Shown: one piece after another, positions 52,305-62,000 of the stretch
Position numbering within the stretch: position 1 is the first letter of the stretch
Layout of the letters: every line of letters begins with the position of its first letter
Assembly: GCA_964531325.1 (NCBI GenBank)
Contig: CAZHCW010000002.1
Coordinates: 124,001-188,000, forward strand
From: UTCHB3 sp964531325
Lineage (GTDB): Bacteria; Bacteroidota; Ignavibacteria; Ignavibacteriales; Ignavibacteriaceae
Direction of reading: 5' to 3'
Length of the DNA: 64,000 nucleotides
Notes under the pieces: generated by a model
Seen by the model: only the letters and a program-made list of their open reading frames with translations
Databases searched by the model: none
Told to the model about the DNA's origin: nothing
Position numbers and translations under genes: made by a program

Positions 52305-52916
52305 TTACTTTCTCTTATCCATCACTTTGTCTATCAGTTTATATTCAACTGCTTCTTCGGAAGTGAGGTAATAATCTCTGTCACAATCTTTTGTAATCTG
52401 CTCCACAGTTTTACCTGTATGTTCGGCAAGAATCTTATAGAGAGTATCGCGGGTTTTCATCATTTCCTTTGCCTGGATCTCAATATCAGAAGCCTGCCCT
52501 GAGATACCGCCACTCCAGGGCTGATGAATCATAATCTTTGAGTGGGGGAGTGAAGATCTTTTTCCTTCCGCACCGCCTGCAAGAAGCACAGCACCCATAC
52601 TTGCAGCAAGTCCTACACAAATTGTAGCCACATCCGGTTTAATAAATTTCATTGTATCATAGATAGCAAGGCCCGCAGACACGCTTCCACCGGGAGAATT
52701 GATATAAAGGTTTATATCTTTTGTTGAGTCCTCGGCTTCGAGGAAAATCAATTGTGCGATGGTTAATGATGCTACATGGTCGTCTATAGCGGTTCCAAGG
52801 AAAATGATTCTTTCCCTTAGCAGTCTGGAATAGATATCCATTCCGCGTTCGCCCCGGCCCGTTTGTTCAATAACATAGGGGACTAACTGGTTGTAAATTT
52901 CAATATCTTTTGTCAT
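52305..52916 (-). CDS. clpP: ATP-dependent Clp protease proteolytic subunit
   Basis: A 203-residue serine protease subunit that forms the tetradecameric ClpP chamber. The catalytic Ser106 is in GLAASMGAVLLAGG, and His131 is in SKIMIHQPWSG. The triad Asp lies in the DRDYYLTSEEAVEY block. The opening PYVIEQTGRGERGMDIYSRLL is typical. It follows tig after 57 bases, the classical tig-clpP order; clpX is not present here. Confidence 0.97.
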   Translation of the reverse strand: MTKDIEIYNQLVPYVIEQTGRGERGMDIYSRLLRERIIFLGTAIDDHVASLTIAQLIFLEAEDSTKDINLYINSPGGSVSAGLAIYDTMKFIKPDVATICVGLAASMGAVLLAGGAEGKRSSLPHSKIMIHQPWSGGISGQASDIEIQAKEMMKTRDTLYKILAEHTGKTVEQITKDCDRDYYLTSEEAVEYKLIDKVMDKRK

Positions 52917-52973
52917 AATAAACTTTCTGTTTTATCTAAAAGAGCCCTTTTTGATTAAAACAATTAGATCGTT

Positions 52974-54356
52974 CTATTTAGTTTCATTTTCGTGTTCATG
53001 ATCGTGATGTTCATGGTGATGATGATCGTGTTCGTGATCATGATCGTGGTGGTGATGTTCGTGATCATGGTCATGATCATGTTTTTCAACATATTTAGCA
53101 CGATATTCATCGGGGTCAATTTTTTTTGCAGGATTTTGTTCTTTTAAGAATTCATCGAGCAGACCATATAGAAGATTGTTTTTTACTGCATCCCCATTAA
53201 AGTAATCTTTTAAGATGTCTTCACTGATGTTGTAGCGTTCAACTTCTTTTTTTACCATTTCATCTATATATTCTTCAGTAACAGTCAGATTTTCGATCCT
53301 GATAATGTTTTCTTTAACAACCTGCCACTTTGCTTCTTTCTCAGCATAAGGTTTGTAAGCAACCTTGAGATCGTCCACTTTCGGAAGGGGTTTATTCTCT
53401 TTTTTTGCCTTTTCAGTCTCTTCTTTTATGAAATAGTTGAGAACTCTCTCAACAAATGAGGAAGGAACCTGTAAATCGTTAGCATCGAGAATGGTTTTTT
53501 CCAAACGCGAGTTATAAATTTTGTTTGTCATGTCCTCATAATATCCAGTGTAGTAAGCAGCAATTCCTTCTCTAAGGCTTGCAACATCTTTATATTCTTT
53601 GGAAATTTTTTGGACAAATTCATCATTTAATTCCGGGAGAATCTTTTTTCTGAAACCTTTAATGATAAACTGATAATTGGTTTTTTCATAGCCATCGATC
53701 AGTTTCTGTTCCGAATAAAAGTCAGCAGGTTTAACAAGATCACCAACTTTGAGGGTGGGAAGCGAAGCTTTAAAGGCATCGCTAATAAGGGGATAATCGC
53801 CTTCTATTGCTTTTGGGGATCCCAGTTCGGTTGATGTTTCCGTGTTAAAGATATCGATATCAACGATGCTGTTCTCAGCGTTATCAAGAGAATCAACTTC
53901 CTCAAAATCAGCATTTGAGTTAAGAAGATTGTTTAATTCCTCATCCACTAACTTGTCAGTAACTTCATAGAGAGGGATTTCGATCTCATTCCCTTTGTAG
54001 TTAACCAGTTCAACTTCGGGGAAAATTTCGTAATTAACCTTAAACGAGAGTTCTTCGCCGGGTTTATAATTTAGATCAACCAATCCCGGAGTGTTTAATG
54101 GTCTTAAATCAAGTTCTTTTACTACATCCCAAAATATTTTATTCGCTACTTTATCAGCAGCATCATATTCAAGAGAATCGCCGTACATATTTTTAATTAC
54201 ATGTTTGGGAGCTTTCCCTTTTCTGAAACCCGGAATCTGAATTGTGGTGATTTTTTTAGCAACTTCTGCTTGAATAAGTGGCGAGGCTTCTTCAGGGGTA
54301 AGTGTAATTTCCAATTGATTTTCAGCAGTAGAAAGCTGATTAATTTTCCTATCCAA
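52974..54356 (-). CDS. tig: Trigger factor with a long histidine-rich C-terminal tail
   Basis: A 460-residue ribosome-associated folding chaperone. I choose the TTG at 54356 (AGAGG upstream); a longer open frame would read back into the tRNA-Leu gene. The ribosome-binding signature is IQIPGFRKGKAPKHVI (about 39-54). A divergent FKBP-like domain covers about 150-250, and the C-terminal chaperone arms follow. The last about 36 residues are an extraordinary His/Asp/Glu tract (19 His), beginning EKHDHDHDHEHHHH. Such a tail could bind Ni, Zn or Cu ions, as in SlyD. It is encoded only by CAT/CAC with GAT/GAC/GAA codons. Confidence 0.94.
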   Translation of the reverse strand: MDRKINQLSTAENQLEITLTPEEASPLIQAEVAKKITTIQIPGFRKGKAPKHVIKNMYGDSLEYDAADKVANKIFWDVVKELDLRPLNTPGLVDLNYKPGEELSFKVNYEIFPEVELVNYKGNEIEIPLYEVTDKLVDEELNNLLNSNADFEEVDSLDNAENSIVDIDIFNTETSTELGSPKAIEGDYPLISDAFKASLPTLKVGDLVKPADFYSEQKLIDGYEKTNYQFIIKGFRKKILPELNDEFVQKISKEYKDVASLREGIAAYYTGYYEDMTNKIYNSRLEKTILDANDLQVPSSFVERVLNYFIKEETEKAKKENKPLPKVDDLKVAYKPYAEKEAKWQVVKENIIRIENLTVTEEYIDEMVKKEVERYNISEDILKDYFNGDAVKNNLLYGLLDEFLKEQNPAKKIDPDEYRAKYVEKHDHDHDHEHHHHDHDHEHDHHHHEHHDHEHENETK

Positions 54357-54383
54357 TACAACCTCTGGTTTTAAGTTTTGAAG

Positions 54384-54465
54384 TGCGAAAAGGGGGACTC
54401 GAACCCCCACGGATCTCTCCACTAGATCCTAAGTCTAGCGCGTCTGCCAATTTCGCCATTTTCGC
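54384..54465 (-). tRNA. tRNA-Leu (anticodon TAG)
   Basis: A complete class II tRNA on the minus strand. The acceptor stem GCGAAAA/TTTTCGC is perfect, the D arm reads GCGAAATTGGCAGACGC, and the anticodon stem CTAGA/TCTAG encloses the loop CTTAGGA (anticodon TAG, reading CUA/CUG). A long variable arm and the T arm GGGGG-TTCGAGT-CCCCC follow. The discriminator is A. It lies about 27 bases upstream of tig on the same strand. Confidence 0.96.
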
Positions 54466-54538
54466 AAGAATTTAGCCTGTAAATATAATCAAAACAAAAT
54501 AAACAAAAAAGGAAGTACTCAAGTACTCAAGTGCTTAA

Positions 54539-55501
54539 TTACCGAGGTTCCGAAGCTCCGAAGTACTCCTCGAGATCAACATTTCCACCCGAGAGGATCA
54601 GTCCTGTTTTTTTGCCGGAGAAGAGGTCTTTTCTTTTTATTACGGCAGCCAGAACAGTTGCAGAACTTGGTTCAACAATAATTTTTAGTCTCTCCCAGAT
54701 CAATCTCATTGCGTGAAGGATTTCAGTGTCATCAACTGTGATTATGGAATTCACTAATTGTTTAATTATGGGGAAATTACGCTCTCCGAGGGAGGTGAGA
54801 AGTCCATCAGCGATGGTATTTGGGTTAACAGAAGGCACGATGCTTTCTGTTAATAATGACCAATAAGCATCATCAGCTCCTGTGGGTTCCGCAGCATAAA
54901 TAGTTGCATGATTTGAGAAATAATGTGTGGAGAGTGCTGTTCCGGCAAGCAATCCACCACCGCCAACCGGTGCAATTATTACTGATAAATCAGAAACTTC
55001 TTCAATTAGTTCTTTGGTAGCGGTTGCCTGCCCTCGAATTATTCGGTAATCATCGTAGGGAGGAATAAAGACTGCACCGGTTTTTTCAATCACTTTCTGT
55101 AGTGTTGATTCTCTCGCTTGAAGATTGGGTTCACAAAATGTTATTTTTCCACCAAATGCCTTTACTGAATTAACTTTGATCTTTTTCGAATTTGAGGGCA
55201 TCACGATATTGGCAACGGTTCCCAACGATTTTGCTACGAGGCTTAATGCAGTTGCATGATTTCCTGAAGAATGAGTAGCAACTCCCTTTGCAAGCTCTTC
55301 GTCGGTTAACGACAGGCAAGCGTTAAAGGCACCTCTGGCCTTAAAAGCACCCCCTCGCTGCATATTTTCACACTTAAAGAATAATTCGGCTCCTGTGAGC
55401 TCGTTCAGGCTTCTGGAGGTTAATACCGGAGTATAGTGGACATAACATTTTATTCTATTGTGTGCAGCTATGATCTCTTCACGAGTTGGGAAATCACTCA
55501 T
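54539..55501 (-). CDS. Threonine dehydratase/serine racemase-like PLP enzyme
   Basis: A 320-residue fold-type II PLP enzyme of the TdcB/serine racemase group. The PLP lysine is Lys54 in GGAFKARGAFNA, the Asn ring is in SSGNHATAL, and the tetraglycine phosphate loop is APVGGGGLLAG. There is no C-terminal ACT domain, so it is not the feedback-regulated biosynthetic IlvA form. The substrate (Thr or Ser) is uncertain. Its start overlaps the trkA stop by one base, so it is the last gene of the ion-homeostasis operon. Confidence 0.88.
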   Translation of the reverse strand: MSDFPTREEIIAAHNRIKCYVHYTPVLTSRSLNELTGAELFFKCENMQRGGAFKARGAFNACLSLTDEELAKGVATHSSGNHATALSLVAKSLGTVANIVMPSNSKKIKVNSVKAFGGKITFCEPNLQARESTLQKVIEKTGAVFIPPYDDYRIIRGQATATKELIEEVSDLSVIIAPVGGGGLLAGTALSTHYFSNHATIYAAEPTGADDAYWSLLTESIVPSVNPNTIADGLLTSLGERNFPIIKQLVNSIITVDDTEILHAMRLIWERLKIIVEPSSATVLAAVIKRKDLFSGKKTGLILSGGNVDLEEYFGASEPR

Positions 55502-56190
55502 TATTCAACGATTTTTTTTATGTCTTTATCTTTACCAAATACGATCATAATATCATTTTCTTCAAGAATTGTTGAGGCTGTTGGTACACCGTAAATCTCC
55601 TCTTTCAGCTCGGTATTTCCCGGCCGCAAAGTCTTTTCTCTTCTTTTGATTGTAATAAGATTCACATTATATCTTATTCTGAGGTCAAGCTCCTGGAGAC
55701 TTTTTCCGACAAAAGAACGGGGAGTTTTGAGGTAAACAATATTATAGTCTTCCCCGAGGAATATCGTATCGAGTACATCCTGACTTGTAATGAGAGATAC
55801 TATCTGTCTGGCGATTTGAACATCCGGTATGAGAACCTGGTGAACACCCAGTTTCAATAAAATACTCTCCTGAAGTTTTGAAGATGCTCTTGCAACAACT
55901 TTTTTAACCCCCTTTTCGAGCAGGATAACGGATGTAAGGATAGTATTCTCAAAATTATCGGGACCGATTGCAACGATACAAGCGTCGACTGATGAATCTA
56001 CTCCGATCATCGTCAGGGCTTTTTCGTCAGTGGAATCGGCTCTGATTGCAGTGCCAACAACATCTTTTAAATCATTTATTATGGATTCATCCATATCGAT
56101 TGCCAGCACTTCCGCCCCGGTGCTCTGAAGACTAATCGCTATACTTCCTCCCAAATCGCCCAAGCCGATTACTGCATATTTCTTTTTCAC
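55501..56190 (-). CDS. trkA: TrkA/KtrA-type potassium uptake regulatory subunit
   Basis: A 229-residue cytoplasmic protein. An RCK_N Rossmann domain (YAVIGLGDLGGSIA at the N terminus, with AIDMDE) binds NAD(H) or ATP/ADP. A C-terminal TrkA_C domain (about 140-229) follows. It gates the TrkH/KtrB-type channel encoded 17 bases upstream. The single RCK unit makes it KtrA-like, not the two-unit TrkA of E. coli. The start is GTG. Confidence 0.93.
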   Translation of the reverse strand: MKKKYAVIGLGDLGGSIAISLQSTGAEVLAIDMDESIINDLKDVVGTAIRADSTDEKALTMIGVDSSVDACIVAIGPDNFENTILTSVILLEKGVKKVVARASSKLQESILLKLGVHQVLIPDVQIARQIVSLITSQDVLDTIFLGEDYNIVYLKTPRSFVGKSLQELDLRIRYNVNLITIKRREKTLRPGNTELKEEIYGVPTASTILEENDIMIVFGKDKDIKKIVE

Positions 56191-56207
56191 TTAAAAAACC
56201 TCACTAA

Positions 56208-57986
56208 TTAGAGCATTGTTATGTTGTCATTGGGATACGAGAACCTGCTGCTGTCCCGTTCACCAATAAAACTGAAAATAATTGTTAGCGGACCAATCCT
56301 CCCGATATACATCAACAGTATATCTATAATCTTGCCTATATCGCTAAGATTGCCTGAAACTCCTTTTGATAAACCAACTGTTCCGGCAGCACTAAATGCC
56401 TCAAACATTAGATCAATAAATTTTACCCCGGGTTCTGAAATACTAAGAATGAAAACTCCGGAAAGGATGTAAAGAACAGAAAGCCAAAATATCATAAACG
56501 CCAGGTTAACTATTTCCTGTGGGATTGTGCGTTTGTTAATCCTTAAATCTCTGGTACTGTTTCTGTACATAAGAATAGAGAAAAAAACCAATGTGAATGT
56601 GGTTGTTTTAATACCGCCACCTGTTCCACCCGGTGAAGCTCCGATGAACATTAAAAAACAGTAGAAAAAAGTAGTCGGGTCGGTGAACAGACTTATATCA
56701 ACAGAATTGAACCCTGCCGTTCTGGCTGAAACCGCCTGAAAGTATGCATGAAAGAGGGCATCGCCCGTGTCCATACCTTTCAACGAAGTGTTGAGTTCAA
56801 GCAGGTAGGTAAACCCGGTGCCAACCACTATAAGAATCAAGGTCGCGATAAATACAATTTTTACCTGAAGCGACATATTCAGTCTTGCAAAAAGAGGTTG
56901 CCTGTTTACTTTGATATATTTTGGTATTCCAAGTATGGCGGTGAAACCAAGTCCTCCAAAGATGATTAATAAACTGATTGTGGTGATAAAAACATAGTTA
57001 TCCTGAATGAGAGGATTCATCAGGTTATTTGGATAGATAGAAAACCCCGCATTACAAAAAGCTGAGATGGCATGAAAAGCACTTGAAAAAACAGCTTCCC
57101 CGATATTACCGGTATAAAAATCTTTTATTGAAAAGAATATTACTGTGGCTCCAACTCCTTCAAGCACAAAGGTAAGAATAATAAGACTGGAGAGTACTTT
57201 ACCGATGGCACCAATATTATCCTCGTGCATCATTTCACGCAAAATAAACTTTTCTTTGATTCCAAGTCCGCCTGATAAAAATATAGCAAAAAATGTTGTA
57301 AAAGTCATTAAACCCAAACCACCTACCTGGAAGAGTAACATAACGACAACCTGACCAAACCTGGTGAAATCTGCTGCAGTATCCACGGCTGTGAGCCCGG
57401 TGACACAGACAGCACTTGTTGAGGTAAATAATGCATCGATGAATCGTAATCCACCTTGTATATTTGAAGCTGCCGGTAGCATCAACAAAAGCGCGCCACC
57501 AAGTATAGTGACAGCAAAGCTGAGCATAAACAACCGGGCGGGGTGTATTTTCGATTCAAGTATTTTTTTGTTGTATCTGATTGCACCCAGTATAATCCCT
57601 ATAACGATATAAATCTGAGCAAGGACGACATAGAGGAAAGTTATGTTTTGTATATCAAAGGTTGAGCCGATATTTTGAATTATACTTACACCAAAAATTG
57701 TGAGTATAAACTCGATCAGAATAAAAAGAATTACAACAAATTCAAAAAAATGAGTCCTTAAAAAACTGATTTTATCTTTTGCAAAGAGAATATTGGCGAT
57801 TTGATAGAATACAAAAATTCCAACCACTGCAACAGAAAGGATATTAATAACCGCTTCTTCAACAAAATTCATTCTGAAACCATGTTCCAGAATAATTGTT
57901 ACAAAGCCGATTGTTGCGGAGAAGATGAGAATTATTCTTAAGTAATTAAGAATACGGTCACGCGAACCTCTGCTACGAAATTCCAT
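56208..57986 (-). CDS. trkH: TrkH/KtrB-type potassium transporter with an N-terminal membrane extension
   Basis: From the ATG at 57986 this is a 592-residue membrane protein. The four pore-loop motifs with selectivity glycines are TSAVCVTGL, SAFCNAGFS, SARTAGFNS and SAAGTVGLS. The transporter core starts near residue 148 (LFMLSFAVTILGGALL). Ahead of it are about 140 residues with four further predicted helices, not found in compact KtrB. An in-frame GTG at 57995 is an alternative start. The gene overlaps the upstream MscS gene by 14 bases. Confidence 0.92.
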   Translation of the reverse strand: MEFRSRGSRDRILNYLRIILIFSATIGFVTIILEHGFRMNFVEEAVINILSVAVVGIFVFYQIANILFAKDKISFLRTHFFEFVVILFILIEFILTIFGVSIIQNIGSTFDIQNITFLYVVLAQIYIVIGIILGAIRYNKKILESKIHPARLFMLSFAVTILGGALLLMLPAASNIQGGLRFIDALFTSTSAVCVTGLTAVDTAADFTRFGQVVVMLLFQVGGLGLMTFTTFFAIFLSGGLGIKEKFILREMMHEDNIGAIGKVLSSLIILTFVLEGVGATVIFFSIKDFYTGNIGEAVFSSAFHAISAFCNAGFSIYPNNLMNPLIQDNYVFITTISLLIIFGGLGFTAILGIPKYIKVNRQPLFARLNMSLQVKIVFIATLILIVVGTGFTYLLELNTSLKGMDTGDALFHAYFQAVSARTAGFNSVDISLFTDPTTFFYCFLMFIGASPGGTGGGIKTTTFTLVFFSILMYRNSTRDLRINKRTIPQEIVNLAFMIFWLSVLYILSGVFILSISEPGVKFIDLMFEAFSAAGTVGLSKGVSGNLSDIGKIIDILLMYIGRIGPLTIIFSFIGERDSSRFSYPNDNITML

Positions 57987-59049
57987 TTTCCTCACTTCCG
58001 GTATCAGATTGTCTCAGTTTAATCAAGACAGCTTTATTGATCGCATCATAAAGTTCATCAATAAAGCTGGAGTCATAAAGGTATAAATTAACTTTTACTG
58101 TGAATTGTTTATTGATAAAATCCACAGATTTCATAAAAACTTCAGGTTGTTTATCTATATAAAGAAAAGGATTGGAAATAGCCGCTTCTTTAAGAATTTC
58201 CATTGTTCGCTCAGGATCAAATGTGGCCGGGAATTGAAAATCGAGTGAAAGTAACTCTTCCTTTTTCCCCAGACTTACATTTTCAAAGGGGGTGTCTAAA
58301 AATTTTGAATTTGGAATAAAGATCGCTGAACCTTCATCGCTTAAAAGGGTTACTTCTCTCCAGCCTATTTCCTGCACAAATCCTTTAAGGTTTCCACATT
58401 TTATATAATCATTCCTCCCAAACATATTCCCTGAGAGGATTAATAGTCTTCCAACAATGTTCCTGAGGAGAGGTATCAGGGCTATTCCTGCAAGAACGGC
58501 AAATAAAGTTACAAAAAAGAGCATCATCAATTGCGTCTGAACAAACAACAACTTCAAGAGCAGCCAAAAAGTGACTACCCAAATGATTGACCTTATGATT
58601 GGTACGCTATTAATGGTTCTTAAAAGTAGTTTATTCTTAATGTGCTTATTTCTCTTCAACAGACTTATAACATAACTCAATGAAGCAGCAATTGTGAGTA
58701 TAAATAAAATTAAAATAAGTTTAAATATTCCAATATGCTGTACAATATTCACAGATTCCAACATCTCATCAAATGTGGGGATATGATTGGAAGTAGAATC
58801 GGTAAAAATGATTGTTGGGGCTGAATTTCCGGTTATTCCCTGAATCGTATCAGCAGCAACTCTGATGGTATCAAAAATGTAAACAGAATCCACCCTCACT
58901 ATCGTATCAATCCGAAGAATACTATCACGGGGCTGAATTATTAGTGTATCAGAAGGTAGTGTACTGTTCCCTTTTTTTACTTGTGCAGTCAAAAATCCGG
59001 GTATTACCAACAGAAGAAATAATATTTTAATACAATTTGAACTTGTCAT
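57973..59049 (-). CDS. Mechanosensitive channel of the MscS family
   Basis: A 358-residue protein with a signal peptide (IKILFLLLVIPGFLTAQ) and an extracytoplasmic region of about 80 residues. Three membrane helices follow (about 105-195); the last (LFAVLAGIALIPLLRNIVGRLLIL) is the pore-lining type. The MscS beta domain follows (FGRNDYIKCGNLKGFVQEIGW and IFIPNSKFL). It would release ions when turgor rises, which fits the K+ transport genes around it. It overlaps the antiporter-ATPase gene by 4 bases. Confidence 0.9.
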   Translation of the reverse strand: MTSSNCIKILFLLLVIPGFLTAQVKKGNSTLPSDTLIIQPRDSILRIDTIVRVDSVYIFDTIRVAADTIQGITGNSAPTIIFTDSTSNHIPTFDEMLESVNIVQHIGIFKLILILFILTIAASLSYVISLLKRNKHIKNKLLLRTINSVPIIRSIIWVVTFWLLLKLLFVQTQLMMLFFVTLFAVLAGIALIPLLRNIVGRLLILSGNMFGRNDYIKCGNLKGFVQEIGWREVTLLSDEGSAIFIPNSKFLDTPFENVSLGKKEELLSLDFQFPATFDPERTMEILKEAAISNPFLYIDKQPEVFMKSVDFINKQFTVKVNLYLYDSSFIDELYDAINKAVLIKLRQSDTGSEENGIS

Positions 59050-62000
59050 GGCAGTATATTCCTGTTTTTGAGTTCGTATTGTATCGATCTAAACTTGAAC
59101 TTGTTTGTATAATAGTAGTCGTGGCTCTTTGTCAGTTCACCAACTTTTAGCAGATTTAGAGACAATAATTTGGTTAGAGCTTCTCCTGCCTGACTTTCAG
59201 AGATGTTAAGTGACTGTGCCAACTGTGATTTCTTTAATCCACCATGCAACATTACCGTATGCAAAACTGTAATAAGATTTGTGTCGAGAAATGAAAGATC
59301 AATCAGAGGATACTCCTTATATGTTTGAATAATAAGTGTATTTCCTTCTATTTTTTTGATTGAATTTAACCAATAATTCATTGCAGCCACAATATTGCCA
59401 TCGGCATAATCTGTCAGTCTTTCGAAATAAACTTGTTCCAAATATCGTTGGTCTTCAATTGATTTGGAAGAATTAAACATTTTTTTACGAAGGAGATAAA
59501 GGTCATCTTCTGTGAATCTAAAACCAAAACCCGTGGTTTTTTGTCGATGCAGTATAATTTCTTTCACCCTTCTTCTGTTTAATTCCTCGAGTGAAATTGA
59601 GAAAGTGAAAAGTGAAGTTGCCTTAAAATTTGTTTTGATAAATTGCCATCCGGTGCTCTGAACACTGGTAATCCATAAAATATTTACACTTGTCATCGAA
59701 ATTATATGAAGCATGGTTTTTAATGCTTCAAATCCATCAACACTTCTTACAAAAGTTTTATGAAGGTTGATCAACAATACGGTTTTGCCCCTGAATCTTT
59801 CATTCAGATCTATGATAATTGCTTCTACTGACTTCAGGTCGTTGTAGCCAAAAGCTTCAGAAATCAGCTTTCTAAGTTCATCTACCGAGCTGATTCTTTC
59901 AAGAAAATAGAATTCAAGATAATCACCGGGGCGAAGCAGATCGTTTTTAATAAAATAAAGACAGGATGTTTTGCCTGTTCCCGGTGCTCCGGAAATAAGT
60001 ACCGAAGAAGGGAGTCTGTTTTTAAAACGGGATTGAGCTTCGTTAAGAATGTGTTTTATTTCATCTTTTCCGAGGAACATCTCAGATGATTCCAATGAGG
60101 TGCCATCAAATAATCGCCGGTATATGAAAGGCAGACCATTTAATATTTCATCCAATTTAAAGAGGTCCTCTTTGTACGAAGTCCCCATTTTGCCCGAGAG
60201 TATTTTGAATCTCTCATAACTTCTCGCAAAAAGAGGGATAATAAATCGTTTATATATGTTTGAATTCGCAGCTTTTATGGTGTGAAATAATTTTTTAATC
60301 ACGACCTTTACGAATCTGATGGCATAATTTACTTTTAAAGCAAATGTGTTTCTGTCGTGTTTAATTTCCCGGTCCAATTGTGGGGCCTGGCGAATTAATC
60401 TTTTAATCTCGGTAACAGCTACTTCCGTTTTGTCAGCAACTTGTTTGTTAATTGCTTGTTCCAATTTATCGTTGTTATTCTCAATTTCTCTTAATCGATT
60501 CAGGAAACTGCTGCTTACAGTGTTAAGGATATCCTCAACTCCGTCATAGTCTTCGGGGTCTTCCTGCATTCTTTTGACAATTGAATCGAGATAATAATTC
60601 ACACTTGATTCAAGGTTCCTTATCTCTTTTAATGCAGCATCTACATAGTCAACAAGAAACTCATTTACATCACCAATCTCCCTTGGTAATTTGAGCAAAA
60701 GGAAGCTTGATGTTTGTTTCCGAATTTCAAAAGTCTTGAGTTTTGTGAATTCAGGGATTCTGTTTTTAAGATTTAGTTCTTCCTCGTCCAGATAAGCAGC
60801 CTCTTCGGGAAGTTCTCTTGCAACAGACTTAATTCCATTGATAACAGTATCAAAAAATGTTCGAAGTTTTCTGCTTCGAGTAGTTTTATCGAGATCTCTG
60901 ATAAGTGAGGAGAGTTCAGGAATCACATAGGACATCCGGAAATGATCGGAATAAGCTTTTAGGGTGTCGAACCCGAGTGGTATCAGAGCCTTAACATCTG
61001 TGATCATTTGCCTGAATTGTTCAATAATCTTTGGACTTCCTGTCCTGATCCTTTCACTTATTTCATCTGCGAGATTCAGAAGAGCCTTGTCGAGGAAGTT
61101 GTTCAGTTGAATCTCAAACTTATAGATGTATAATTCTTTTTGAAGCAACCCGATTATACCCTGATAGTAGATTACCCAGTATCTTATCGAATCAAAGAGG
61201 CTGTCTTTCACTTTTTGAGATTCTTCATATTCCTTGAAGAAATTTACATCAAGGCCTCTTTTGTCCAGCCTTATTACACTTTTTACCTCACGAAGAAGGT
61301 CATTATATGGGGAGGCGAAAGCGTAAGTTAATCGTTTTTCGATATTCATCACTGTTGATGATTGTTCTTCAATATAGACATCAAGTTCATTAAAAAACAT
61401 CGCTTTTAACTCTTCATATTGCATGAAGAAGACCGGCATAAATCCGAGACTGCTTTTCTCCTGACCAATTGTTGTAATCAGATCGTCAAGGTAATAGATG
61501 AAATTTTTGTGAATGGCTTTTAGTTTTCTAAAGAGATTTAACCTGTCAGCTCCTGTTAAATTGATAGTCTCAAGCAATTCAGTAGTGGTTTTAACATTGA
61601 GATAGTAGCGGCTGTAATTTTTAAGATTTATTTTTACAACAGAAGTATGATCTCCTGTAAAAATGGTTTTTAGCCATGTAGTAAATTTTAATCTTAAAAT
61701 AAAAAATCGGAAAGTCAGTGATTTTCCCGAGTAAGTAGCATAATCAATTTCGGTCGAGAGGGGATAACTCTCATCCAGAGTGGAGGTGATGTCAAGCAGA
61801 TCATTTAGAAGTTTTTTGATGAGAGTATCAGAATTGGCAAAATCGCGCTCGATTTTTTTTCTCTCTTCAAGTTTGTCGAGTAACACTTCAGTCTGGTTAA
61901 TCCTGATGCTTTGGAGAGCTGCTCTTATTGCACGAGGGTCTTTACCCGATTTTAAAATCGATTCTATACCAAGAAATTTGTCGCGATAAATCGCAACTGT

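Noticed and set aside
54357..54422. A longer N terminus for trigger factor
   Set aside because: It would overlap the tRNA-Leu gene and lacks homology-like character; the TTG at 54356 has AGAGG ahead of it.
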